Assembly: GCF_001722485.1 (NCBI RefSeq)
Contig: NZ_LWGL01000004.1
Coordinates: 1-60,464, forward strand
Source of the DNA: Cellulosimicrobium cellulans
GTDB taxonomy: Bacteria > Actinomycetota > Actinomycetes > Actinomycetales > Cellulomonadaceae
Reading direction: 5' to 3'
Length of the DNA: 60,464 bases
In this document: positions 46,801 through 54,462 of the stretch, in pieces
How positions within the stretch are numbered: the first letter of the stretch is position 1
Layout: each line of letters starts with the position of its first letter
Program-made: the position numbers and the translations under genes
Notes under the pieces: generated by a model
What the model saw: only the letters and a program-made list of their open reading frames with translations
Told to the model about the DNA's origin: nothing
Database searches by the model: none

Positions 46801-47575
46801 GCCCGGGGCGGCTGCCCGCCGCCAGGATCAGGGAGTAGTTCATCTGCACGAACGTGCGGCTGCCGCCCGTGCGGCTCGGCCTCACGCCACCCTGGTATCC
46901 CTGTCCGGGCGCGGAGACCAGGGACAGGTCCATACCGTACGTGTAGGTGATGGGCAGCGGCCCCGGGTCGGCAGGGCCGGCCTCGGCGACCGCGGAGTCG
47001 GACGTCGCGGTGCCCGACACGGTCAGGTCGCCCCCCGTCGTCGACGACGCCCGCAGCGGCGTCTGGATGACCGTGGAGGTCCCCTCCTTCACCGTGCCGA
47101 GGTTGCACACGAGCGTGGTCCCGTCCTCGGAGATCGCCGAGAGCGGCGTCACGTCGCGGGTCTTGCAGACCGCCGGGATGCTGGTGAACACGCCGTTGCC
47201 GGCGGTCAGCGTCGCCCGCACGTCGTCGACCGGCTCGTTGGAGTACGGGTCGTCGACGTCGTTCGTGTTCACGCGCCACTCGGCCGTGACGGGCTGGCCG
47301 AACGGCGCCTCCGTCGGCGCGGGATTCCCCGCCCACACGGCGGTGATCTCGTGCACCGACGCGGGCGCTGCCACGGCGGGCAGCGCCACGGACGCGGCCA
47401 CCCCGGTGCCCGCCATGACCAGTGCCAGCGCACCGGCGGTCCACCGTCGGGTGGTCCGCGACGCGCGACGCGCGAGCGTCCGGGCGTGCCTCGGCGCCCA
47501 GGATCGTGCGACCTGGCGCGGTCGCGGCGGATTGCTGTCACCGCCGTCTGGGCGGTCGAACCACTGAGCGCTCAA
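40898..47575 (-). CDS. Giant LAVTG-anchored repeat surface protein A
   Basis: A 2225-residue cell-wall protein. In order: N-terminal MSAQWFDRPDGGD motif; Arg-rich region; signal-peptide core (about 45-70, to VAAPA); a unique beta-rich head (to ~975); a DUF11-like domain starting KKYVQDTDG (about 990); seven ~150-residue modules (about 1102-2180), most opening [ILV]D-x-[KT]K and containing NGDGTW-Y-N, W[TD]G-G, HTY-V-V-V, C, GL-N and AC; then LAVTG, a hydrophobic helix and ARNRRTTA. Head Cys residues may form disulfides. The start is TTG 47575, supported by AGAGGGGGAG upstream and by alignment with protein C, which has ATG there. A role in adhesion or wall architecture is inferred. Confidence 0.85.
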   Translation of the reverse strand: MSAQWFDRPDGGDSNPPRPRQVARSWAPRHARTLARRASRTTRRWTAGALALVMAGTGVAASVALPAVAAPASVHEITAVWAGNPAPTEAPFGQPVTAEWRVNTNDVDDPYSNEPVDDVRATLTAGNGVFTSIPAVCKTRDVTPLSAISEDGTTLVCNLGTVKEGTSTVIQTPLRASSTTGGDLTVSGTATSDSAVAEAGPADPGPLPITYTYGMDLSLVSAPGQGYQGGVRPSRTGGSRTFVQMNYSLILAAGSRPGPATYSFPVTVGSNVNGALTGLQWEGCVPVGDGSPATGQPFSDPAKADRTNFPTCAVSGSGTSYTVTLSDLDYTLVNTPTKDSLGQPLPGNGAYIASGTVQFSIPSPVTQITNYSFTANPGAFTFTDGTTRPDGNAGNNASNTTLVPTGGFTNQWAGSPANSRAPWDTNLWVSPGTSQGVPLPQPGIDDQADWEAAIADGTYQRELPLYHQANSAMWTNYQGAGGAQMAGVCTMTQNPAFVPTSFEGGGWDPGQGYLHYTTAQFFYTTAAIDTETETCGEAAPSAKWVEVVPPAGHQLTDPRVGSDILMPLPPGVTAVKMTWNPAVDRVRTSSGYTFLRAFGHIDEAAPTSGEGWTVGAFNSPADAAATWPGYPTLNNWVNLSRHPGGATLPDSESGWNLNGHRDAFRLQGPQGLLEKAVSDTTAQPGVPVTYTLRAQAQNLVTSPPPVSFEVVDTLPEGMVYVAGSGRPAPSSVSADGRTLTWSFTDVEANVFQDITYQAQRPADSVIAPGTNLTNTAVINVPGDNRPANTPGRTATATVTVPSASATMFGKSTEDNVLAFEGDTSAWVLTLSSQDPVASAFTDTIDILPAVGDGRGTNIDGTYTVTGVTAPAGSTVYYTDAPLDTLSSDPRDASNGGTPGSVDSDTWSTTPMDHPTAIRVIGPELAPGATQTIRIEYSTPPAASCEAPADGDNKPGQVMVNSASAWAEHTALPMLSSATTEIGSCYAANLKKYVQDTDGAWHDANTLAEYPVFTVGDTINYRVVVENVGQGTLTNVEISDDLQPELGSFVVESLAPGESQEHTYSITADASVGDGVVNTVCGTADAPPAPEQPATINCDPAGVRVDGDPTHTKSLVSATPTGNGQWEVVYGIDVTNTSTASTSYSLADTLRFTDQATITSATVTASPGGVTLADPAWDGQGNTLIAANVPLAGTDDVGYAPHRYEVTVVADVPLQLDGAGSDPDPTQCPAEGSDARQGLNNTSQLTDARGEVEVDQACAPIPSIDIDKTVSAGPTPNGDGTWTVTYDVVATNDGAFEGTYEVTDRMTAEGDLEVRSGAVVTAPDGVTPNGTWTGLGAEGAPENVIASGVVLPAGASHTYQVEVVIGIAAGAEGVPVITPCSVDPAGSTGGLSNAAGVEHNDLTDTAEACVTIAVITVDKTISSGPTPNGDGTWTLVYDVVAENVGGDAGEYDVFDQLHYGDGIEIVSADVVTTPAGVAAEESWTGLGPNHDSAENLVARDVTLAPGGTHTYQVEVVVQMDEATIDLAVLQCPPPGSGADGGLGNSASLDHNGIVAQDTACASLPLIELDKSVSAGPVGNGDGTWTITYDLVATNSGAAAGEYDLTDELRYGDGIVVESASVVTAPGGVVPSAGWTGQGAAGSAENVIATGVTLEDGGVHTYQVQVVVSLDAGTVTPDALACPAPGSGEPGGLANTGALTHNGEDTDGEACAPLPLIEIAKSLSGAVAPVDGQDGVYDAVYRVTVTNRGPGEGVYELTDELAPGEGVEVVAVQDVVTDAPDSVGINSAFDGVDDTLVVAGQPIAGAGATPVVHTYTVTVRYTADMSDVTVPETDVCTTADGTVPGGLNNVADVSWNGIEGSDDACVRPGKPTLDKALVSAAPVGDGQWEVVYDLTVGNVGTEATTYDLDDELLFAPVVTVDSVAVTGPDGVTVDPAFDGEENQRIATDAVIGGLDDDGYAPHVYRVTVVANVPLHFAQGDVADDGTGSPACTTAPGGNLVEQGLNNAATLTDETGGTVTDTDCAPLPSIDVTKAVDGDPVQGRDGAWTVTYEITAVNDGAAAGVYDLTDRLRYGAGVQVQSTTVTAAPEGVTPSGTWTGRGAEDDPANVVAAGVELGAGGTHTYRVQVVSTLDRATVNQSTFTCPEPGTDGRGGFANVAGIGHNGLADSAEACATPEEPGGPGAPGKPGGPLAVTGATIGWIAGGAALLVLIGVLALIAARNRRTTA

Positions 47576-47637
47576 GGCTCCCCCTCTGCCGTTGGCGCAC
47601 CGTCGACGTACGCCTCAGCACATAGGACCCGACAACA
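47533..47637 (-). repeat. 105-bp leader/promoter block duplicated upstream of B (54178-54282)
   Basis: The first ~14 codons, ribosome-binding site, leader and proposed -10 region of gene A are repeated before gene B with a single mismatch (A at 47610, G at 54255). The proposed -10 lies in the complement of CATAGG (47621-47626). The coding regions just beyond are quite different. Confidence 0.85.
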
Positions 47638-47666
47638 CGACCCTCGCGACGGGACAGCGCTCGAAT

Positions 47667-47686
47667 TTGGTGCACGGCTTCATGCA
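47667..47686 (-). promoter_or_regulatory. Tandem TGCATGAA-type element upstream of giant protein A
   Basis: In gene direction: TGCATGAA-GCCG-TGCACCAA, two direct repeats with a 12-bp period. The element begins 92 nt before the start codon, exactly as in genes B and C. A conserved GGGTGAAATC block lies ~20 bp further upstream (to 47706). It is placed ~40 bp upstream of the proposed -10, so it fits an activator site. Confidence 0.55.
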
Positions 47687-47758
47687 CTCGAACGCCGATT
47701 TCACCCGCCTGCTGCGACGACGTGCGGGCGATGCGGGGGCCACGCGGCGACGGCCGGG

Positions 47759-50700
47759 TCAGGCGGCCGTGCGGCGGTTGCGTGCCGCGATCAGCGCGAG
47801 GACGCCGATCAGCACGAGCAGGGCCGCTCCCCCGGCGATCCACCCGACGGTCGCGCCGGTGACCGCGAGCGGTCCGCCGGGCTTGCCCGGGCCCGCAGCG
47901 TCGGCGGGCTTGTCCGGCGTCGCGCACGCCTGGGCGGAGTCCGCCAGGCCGTTGTGACCGATGCCCGCGACGTTCGTGAACCCGCCACGACCGTCCGCGC
48001 CCGGCTCCGGGCAGGTGAACGTGGACTGGTTGATCGTCGCCCGGTCGAGCGTGGCCACGACCTGCACCCGGTAGGTGTGGCTCGCGCCCGCGCCCAGCTC
48101 GACACCGGCCGCCACGACGTTGGCGGGGTCGTCCTCGGCGCCCCGTCCGGTCCAGGTGCCCGACGGCGTCACGCCCTCGGGCGCGGAGGTCACCGTCGCG
48201 GACCGGACCTGGACGCCGGCGCCGTAGCGCAGCCGGTCGCTCAGGTCGTAGACCCCGGCGGCCGCACCGTCGTTGACCGCGGTGATCTCGTACGTCACCG
48301 TCCAGTCGCCGCTCTTGCCCTGGACCGGGTCACCCGCGACCGACTTGGTGACGTCGATCGAGGGCAGCGGGGCGCAGTCGGTGTCGGTGACCGTCCCACC
48401 CGTCTCGTCCGTCAGGGTGGCCGCGTTGTTCAACCCCTGCTCGACGAGGTTGCTGCCCGGAGCCGTGGTGCACGCCGGCGAACCGGTCCCGTCCTCGGCC
48501 ACGTCGTCCGCCGCGAAGTGCAGCGGCACGCTCGCCACCACGGTCACTCGGTAGACGTGCGGGACGTACCCTTCGTCGTCCAGACCACCGATGCTCGCGT
48601 CCGTGGCGATCCGCTGATCGCCGTCGCCGTCGAAGCCCTCGTTGAGAACGATGCCGGCCGGGCCGGTGACCGCGACGGAGTCCACCGTGACGACCGGGGC
48701 GAACAACAGCTCGTCGTCCAGGTCGTACGTCGTGGCCTCCGTCCCGACGTTCCCGACGGTCAGGTCGTAGACGACCTCCCACTTCCCCTCACCGACAGGG
48801 CTCGCGGACACGAGAGCCTTGTCCAGCGTCGGCTTGCCCGGACGCACGCACTCGTCGTCGCCGTCCTGGATGCCGTTCCAGCCCACCGTGGCGGTGTTGT
48901 TCAAACCGCCCGGCACCGTCCCGTCATCCGTCGTGCACACGTCCGTGTCCGGCACGGTCACGTCCGACAGGTCCGCCGTGTACCGCACGGTGACGGTGTA
49001 CGTGTGCACGACCCTCGCGTCGGCGGGGGCGCCGTCGATGGGCTGACCCGTGACGACACGGGTGTCGTCGAGGCCGTCGAAACCGGGGTTGATCCCGACC
49101 GGGTTCGCCGCGTCCGTCACGAAGTCCTGGATGCCGACGATCGTGACGCCCTCACCCGGGGTCAGGGTGTCGTCCAGGTCGTACGACCCCGCACCCGGAC
49201 CACGGTTGGTCGCCGTGATCTCGTAGACCACGTCGTAGACACCGTCCTGACCGTCGACCGGCGTCACCGCACCCGACAAGGACTTGGTGATGTCGATCAG
49301 CGGCAGCGGAGCGCAGTCCTCGTCCGCGTTCGTCTCGCCGTTGTGCGCGAGCTGCACCGTGTTGGACAGGCCGCCGCGGTCCCCCGAGCCGGGGGCGGGG
49401 CAGGCCAGGTCGGCCGGAGTGACGACGTCGCGGTCGAGCGAGACCACGACCCGCACCTGGTAGGTGTGCACGCCCTCGGCCTCGAGCGTGACCCCGCCCG
49501 CGACGAGGTTCTCCCCGTCGGCGAGGTCCGCACCCTGGCCGGTCCACCCGGCCTGCGCCGTCACGCCCGCAGGCGTGGTGACCACGTCCGCGGACTCCAC
49601 GACGATCCCGTCGCCGTACCGCAGCTGGTCACGCACGTCGTACTCGCCTGCAGCCCGACCGGTGTTGGTCGCCACGAGGTCGTACGTGATCGTCCACGTG
49701 CCGTCACCGTTCGGGGTCGGCCCGTCGGAGATCGACTTGTCGACCCCGATCAGCGGCAGGCTCGGGCACACCGCGTCGACCGGCTCGATGCCGTTGTGGT
49801 CCAGCAGCGTCCCGTTGGCCAGGCCACCGGTCCGGCCGGAGCCGGGCGGCGGGCACTGCAGCACCGACGGGTCGATGGTGTCCTCGTCCATCGACACCAC
49901 GACCTCCACCGTGTAGGTGTGGCGGTCGCCGGCGCCGAGGCTGACGCCTCCGGCGATCAGGTTCTCCGCGTCGCCGGGGCCGGCGCCGAGACCGGTCCAG
50001 CCGTCCTCGACCGTCACCCCCGCGGGGGCGGTGATGTCCGTCGACTCGACCGTGATGCCCTGGCCGTAGCGCAGCTGGTCGTACACGTCGTAGTCACCGG
50101 CGTCGCCGCCGACGTTCTCGGCCACGATCTCGTACTCGACCGTCCACGTGCCGTCGCCGTTGGGCACAGGACCCGAGGCGACGGTCTTGTCCACGGTGAT
50201 GTACGCCACGGTGATGCAGGCCTCCGCGTCGTCGGTGAGGCCGTTGTGCTCGACCTGCGCCGTGTTCGACAGGCCGCCGTTGCCGGCGCCGGTCTGGTCG
50301 CACGAGGTCACCACGGGCACACCGTCGGAGGCGGCCACCGACAGCACGACCTCCACCTGGTAGGTGTGGGTGCCGCCCGCCGGCAGGGTCACGTCGGTCG
50401 CGATGACGTTCTCCGGCGACGTCTGGTCCGGGCCGAGACCCGTCCAGCCGCCAGACGCCGTCACGCCGTCGGGCGTGCTGACGACCCGGCCGGACTCGAC
50501 CACGAGGTCGCCGTCGGCAGTCATCGTGTCGGTCACGTCGTACTCGCCGTCCGCCGTGCCGGTGTTCGTGGCGACGATGTCGTAGACCACGGTCCAGGTC
50601 CCGTCGCCGTTGGGCGTGGGACCGGAGGACACACCCTTGGTGATGTCGATCGACGGGACCGGCGCGCACGCCTGATCCACCTCGACCTCACCACGGGCGT

Positions 50701-53700
50701 CCGTCAGCGCCGAGGTGTTGTTGAACCCCTGGTTCGCGTCCGACCCCTCCGCCGGGCACGCCGCCGGGTCCGAGTCGGAGCCGGCGCCGTCCAGCTGCAA
50801 CGGCACGTCCGCGACCACCGCCACCTCGTACCGGTGCGGCGCATACCCCGCGTCATCGCTGCCCAGCAGCGGCACGTTCTGGGTGATCAGGGTGTTGCCC
50901 TGCCCGTCCCACGCCGGGTCCGCCAGCGTCACCCCGCCCGGCGAGGCCGTCACCGTGGCCGAGGTGATGCTCGCCTCGGGCGTGAACCGCAGCGTGTCCG
51001 CGAGGTCGTAGGTCGTCGGGTGCGTCGAGGTGTTCGACACGTCGATCCCGTACACCACCTCCCACTGCCCGCCACCGATCGGCGTCGCCGACACCAGCTC
51101 CTTGACGTGGGTCGGGTCGCCGTCCACCTCGATCCCAGCCGGGTCCGGCGGGATCGTCGGCGGCACCTCGGAGTCCGGCGGCGTGTCCGCCGTCGCCGAC
51201 GCCGTGTTCACCAGCACGTCCGGACCACCCTCCTCGAGGACGATCTCGTACTCGTGGGACCGCGACTGCTCCGGCGCGAGCTCGTCGACGACGAACCCGC
51301 CCAGCTCCGGCTGCTTGTCGTCACTGACCACGACGTTCGTCAACGTGCCCTGACCGGTGTTCGTCACGACGACCCGGTACCGCACCGTCTCACCCGGGCG
51401 GAACGACGGGTACTCCGCCACGTCGTTCGCGTCGTACCACTGCCCGTCGAGAGCCTGCACGTACTTCTTCAGCGACGCCGAGTACGCCGTGCCCATCGTC
51501 AGCGGCTCCGACGTGCGCATCACCAGCTCGGTGTGCTCGGCGACCGCCTGGGCGCGGTTGACGTACACGTCGCCCGGCTCGGCGCCGTCGGGCCGGATGC
51601 GCACCGTGAACGCGGACGTCGCACCCGGCGCCAGCTCCCCACCGATCACGCGGACCGCCGTCGGGTTCGCCATCGGCGTCGTGCTCCACCGCGCCGGGTC
51701 GACCGTGCCGGGAGCCGGCCCGTTGCTGGCATCCGACGGGTCGTCCGACAGCAGACCCGGAGCCACGTCCGTGTAGTACACCGTCGCACCCGCCGGCGCC
51801 TCCACCGCCGTCACGTCGTACGTGCCCGAGAAGTCCGTCCCACGACCGTCACCCCGGTACGGCAGGATGTCGATCGTGTCCGTGAACGCCTGCGGCAACG
51901 GGTCCTGTGACCGCAACGTCACCGTCCACGACCCCGACTCCCCCGACCCGTCACCATCCGGGTTCGCGATGAACCACTGATCCGTGGTCTTCCCGAGCTG
52001 CGTGGTGCCGCTCGTGCTGGTGGTCACCTGCGCCCGAGCGTCCAGAGTGGTCTGGCCGTCGACCGAGCTCGTCGCAGTGTTCGTCAGGACCTGACCCGGC
52101 TGCACCGCCGCGCCTGCGACGGCCTGGTAGGTCAACGGCTGCGGGGCGTTGGTCGGCACGTCGTCGAGGCTCCAGGTCAGCACCTGCTGGCCCGAGCCGT
52201 TCGTCGTCACCGTCGGCTCCGGGGTGGCCGAGCGGGCCACGTAGGTCATGCCCACCGGCAGCGTGTCGGTGATGACGTACCCGTCCACGGTCTCGGGCGC
52301 GCCGGTCCCGTTGGCGGAGTACGTCAGCGTGAACGTCGCCGGCTCCCCGGGCTTCACGATCGCGCGGTCTGCCGACTTCTGGATCGCCGGAGTCGCGTAC
52401 ACGACACGGAAGATGTCGCGGTTGTTCGTCGTGTGCGAGTAGCGCGCGTCCGGCGTGACCTGCCGGTTGAACGACGTGGTGATCCAGCTCGTCCCGTTGA
52501 AGACGGAGCCGAACATCCACACGTCCTGGCCGGTCGGGATCCCGTCCTTGACCGTCGTCCACGCGTTGAGCTGGATCGTCTGGATCCCCTCCGCCTCGTG
52601 GATCGAGTGCGGATACATGATCCGGACGGCCTTCACCGTGGAAGGGTCGGTCGGCTCGATGGTGGTCCATCCGCCCGGGTCGGTGCCGCAGTTGAACGTG
52701 TTCGGGTCGCCGATGGCGTTGCCGACGTAGTACTGGACCGCCGGGGCGCCGTTCCTGAAGGCTTCGTCACGAGGTGCGACGAACGGGCTGAGTGCACGAA
52801 CCTGCGCGAACGGGGCGTCGTCACGCGGCGTGTAGGTCACGTGGTCGGTGTCGAACACCAAGCACTGTCCCTGTTGCGTGGTCGGCGCCAGGTTCGCGGA
52901 TGCACCCGTGTACTGGACGTACTGCAGCGGCATGTCGCCGTGCGTCAGGCGATAGGTGTCATCCCACGTGGTCCCGCCATGTCCGGTGCCGGGTCGCCAC
53001 CACGCCGCCGACCAGGTCCCGGGCAGCGTGTACACCTTGCTCGTGGCGTTGTTGGTCGTCAGGTCGGTCGCCGTCAGCCCGGTCGTCGACCGGTACGACG
53101 GCGCGTTCGACGTCAGCGTGACCGTGCCCGCCTGCGTCGTGGCCACCCGGAACCAGAGGGTCCCACTGGCGACGTAGTCCCAGTCCGACGGCAGTGCGTT
53201 GCCCGTCGAGTCCTTCGACGGCGTGGCCGCGAGGTCGTAGTCGATCCCCGTGAGGGCAAGGTCGAAGAAGCCGGGCTGGCCCGCGACCGGGGTGAGCGTG
53301 CAGCTGTCGACGAACGAGGTCTGGCGGTCGGCGGCGTAGCCGGGCGTCTCCGACCACGGCACGCCGTTCGCCGTGTGCCAGTTGAACGGGCTGCACCCTG
53401 TTACGCCCTGCGGACTGGTGCCGACCGACACCGGCCTGCCGTTGCTGTCCGTGACACGAACGCGGTACGCGGCGTTGTCAGGTCCCGGGTCCGAACCCTT
53501 CGCCAGTCGCAGTGACCACTGCAGGTCGAGGAGCACCGACGAGTAGGCGGAGTTCCAGCCGACATGAGCCGAGTTCGCCCCGAACTGCATGTCCATGGCG
53601 AACGTGTTCTGGATGTCGACCGGGTCCAGCGGCCTCTGCTGGCCGTTGATCTCACCGACCGCGGTGATCTGGTCACCCGTGTCGCCGTCGGCCACGACGG

Positions 53701-54220
53701 GGGTCTGCACCACTACCGCCGTGCCCTGCACGACCGTGCCGACGTTGCACGTCAAGGTCCGGCCGTCGGTCGAGATCGCCGACACCGGCGCGACGTCGGT
53801 CGTCAGGCAGAGGTCCGGGATCTCCTTGAACAGACCGTTGCCCGCACTCGCGGTGAACGTCACGTCGTCGACCGGGTCGTTGGACGGCGCAGGCTGGTCG
53901 TCGTTGACGTTCACCCGCCACACCGCGTTGACCACGTCGCCGCGGCCGACGGTGGAGGGAGTGCCGTTCTCCCACTGGCCGGTGATCTGATAGACCGTGT
54001 CCGCCGACGCCGGCACCGCGGCGCCGGCGATGCCGGCGGTCGCCGTCACGACCGCGAGGGTCGCACCCACGACCCGCTGCCACGCCGAGCGCCGCCGCGG
54101 CTCTCGCGCACGACGGTGACGCATCGGCGCACCCGCCGGTGCACTGACGGCCCGACGTGCTCGGCCCCGTCCTGACCTGCTGTCACCGCCGTCTGGGCGG
54201 TCGAACCACTGAGCGCTCAA
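47759..54220 (-). CDS. Giant LAVTG-anchored repeat surface protein B
   Basis: A 2153-residue paralogue of A. The N-terminus MSAQWFDRPDGGD is identical to A, followed by a differently composed Arg-rich region and signal-peptide core (about 45-72, to PASADT). The head (to ~900) matches A only loosely (ITGQWENGTPST against ITAVWAGNPAPT). From about residue 1030 the seven modules occur in the same order as in A and are closely similar, for example GKPTLDKALVSASPVG and SIDVTKSVAGDPVQG. The tail is LAVTGATVGWIAGG, a helix and ARNRRTAA. It starts at TTG 54220, in the same context as A. It probably arose by duplication with head replacement or fast divergence; ligand unknown. Confidence 0.85.
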   Translation of the reverse strand: MSAQWFDRPDGGDSRSGRGRARRAVSAPAGAPMRHRRAREPRRRSAWQRVVGATLAVVTATAGIAGAAVPASADTVYQITGQWENGTPSTVGRGDVVNAVWRVNVNDDQPAPSNDPVDDVTFTASAGNGLFKEIPDLCLTTDVAPVSAISTDGRTLTCNVGTVVQGTAVVVQTPVVADGDTGDQITAVGEINGQQRPLDPVDIQNTFAMDMQFGANSAHVGWNSAYSSVLLDLQWSLRLAKGSDPGPDNAAYRVRVTDSNGRPVSVGTSPQGVTGCSPFNWHTANGVPWSETPGYAADRQTSFVDSCTLTPVAGQPGFFDLALTGIDYDLAATPSKDSTGNALPSDWDYVASGTLWFRVATTQAGTVTLTSNAPSYRSTTGLTATDLTTNNATSKVYTLPGTWSAAWWRPGTGHGGTTWDDTYRLTHGDMPLQYVQYTGASANLAPTTQQGQCLVFDTDHVTYTPRDDAPFAQVRALSPFVAPRDEAFRNGAPAVQYYVGNAIGDPNTFNCGTDPGGWTTIEPTDPSTVKAVRIMYPHSIHEAEGIQTIQLNAWTTVKDGIPTGQDVWMFGSVFNGTSWITTSFNRQVTPDARYSHTTNNRDIFRVVYATPAIQKSADRAIVKPGEPATFTLTYSANGTGAPETVDGYVITDTLPVGMTYVARSATPEPTVTTNGSGQQVLTWSLDDVPTNAPQPLTYQAVAGAAVQPGQVLTNTATSSVDGQTTLDARAQVTTSTSGTTQLGKTTDQWFIANPDGDGSGESGSWTVTLRSQDPLPQAFTDTIDILPYRGDGRGTDFSGTYDVTAVEAPAGATVYYTDVAPGLLSDDPSDASNGPAPGTVDPARWSTTPMANPTAVRVIGGELAPGATSAFTVRIRPDGAEPGDVYVNRAQAVAEHTELVMRTSEPLTMGTAYSASLKKYVQALDGQWYDANDVAEYPSFRPGETVRYRVVVTNTGQGTLTNVVVSDDKQPELGGFVVDELAPEQSRSHEYEIVLEEGGPDVLVNTASATADTPPDSEVPPTIPPDPAGIEVDGDPTHVKELVSATPIGGGQWEVVYGIDVSNTSTHPTTYDLADTLRFTPEASITSATVTASPGGVTLADPAWDGQGNTLITQNVPLLGSDDAGYAPHRYEVAVVADVPLQLDGAGSDSDPAACPAEGSDANQGFNNTSALTDARGEVEVDQACAPVPSIDITKGVSSGPTPNGDGTWTVVYDIVATNTGTADGEYDVTDTMTADGDLVVESGRVVSTPDGVTASGGWTGLGPDQTSPENVIATDVTLPAGGTHTYQVEVVLSVAASDGVPVVTSCDQTGAGNGGLSNTAQVEHNGLTDDAEACITVAYITVDKTVASGPVPNGDGTWTVEYEIVAENVGGDAGDYDVYDQLRYGQGITVESTDITAPAGVTVEDGWTGLGAGPGDAENLIAGGVSLGAGDRHTYTVEVVVSMDEDTIDPSVLQCPPPGSGRTGGLANGTLLDHNGIEPVDAVCPSLPLIGVDKSISDGPTPNGDGTWTITYDLVATNTGRAAGEYDVRDQLRYGDGIVVESADVVTTPAGVTAQAGWTGQGADLADGENLVAGGVTLEAEGVHTYQVRVVVSLDRDVVTPADLACPAPGSGDRGGLSNTVQLAHNGETNADEDCAPLPLIDITKSLSGAVTPVDGQDGVYDVVYEITATNRGPGAGSYDLDDTLTPGEGVTIVGIQDFVTDAANPVGINPGFDGLDDTRVVTGQPIDGAPADARVVHTYTVTVRYTADLSDVTVPDTDVCTTDDGTVPGGLNNTATVGWNGIQDGDDECVRPGKPTLDKALVSASPVGEGKWEVVYDLTVGNVGTEATTYDLDDELLFAPVVTVDSVAVTGPAGIVLNEGFDGDGDQRIATDASIGGLDDEGYVPHVYRVTVVASVPLHFAADDVAEDGTGSPACTTAPGSNLVEQGLNNAATLTDETGGTVTDTDCAPLPSIDVTKSVAGDPVQGKSGDWTVTYEITAVNDGAAAGVYDLSDRLRYGAGVQVRSATVTSAPEGVTPSGTWTGRGAEDDPANVVAAGVELGAGASHTYRVQVVATLDRATINQSTFTCPEPGADGRGGFTNVAGIGHNGLADSAQACATPDKPADAAGPGKPGGPLAVTGATVGWIAGGAALLVLIGVLALIAARNRRTAA

Positions 54221-54311
54221 GGCTCCCCCTCTGCCGTTGGCGCACCGTCGACGTGCGCCTCAGCACATAGGACCCGACAACAGGCCTTTCACGACGGGGC
54301 GAGGCTGGAAA

Positions 54312-54331
54312 TTGGTGCACGGCTTCATGCA
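54312..54331 (-). promoter_or_regulatory. Tandem TGCATGAA-type element upstream of giant protein B
   Basis: In gene direction: TGCATGAA-GCCG-TGCACCAA, identical to the element of gene A and again starting 92 nt before the TTG start. The further-upstream block reads GGGTGATTTC here (to 54351). Confidence 0.55.
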
Positions 54332-54384
54332 GTCCGGAGCCGAAATCACCCGCCGGCGCCCGCGGAGCTCCAGGGGCACGCCTC

Positions 54385-54406
54385 GGCCGTCGACATGCCG
54401 ACGGCC
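54385..54406 (-). terminator. Weak hairpin between genes C and B
   Basis: GGCCGTCG (54385-54392) pairs with CGACGGCC (54399-54406) around a 6-nt loop, 57 bp past the stop of gene C. The stem is short and no T tract follows, so termination is uncertain. Confidence 0.35.
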
Positions 54407-54462
54407 CAGCGCCCCGACGCGAGGTCGAGGCGCCGGGCCGTGAGCGCCGGTCGGTCTGCCGG

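Noticed and set aside
42929-51910. A 2993-codon open frame on the plus strand, antisense to giant genes A and B
   Set aside because: It is Arg/Val/Asp/His-rich with no domain, follows the wobble pattern of the opposite strand, and crosses the end of A and the start of the A-B gap. It is a GC-bias shadow.
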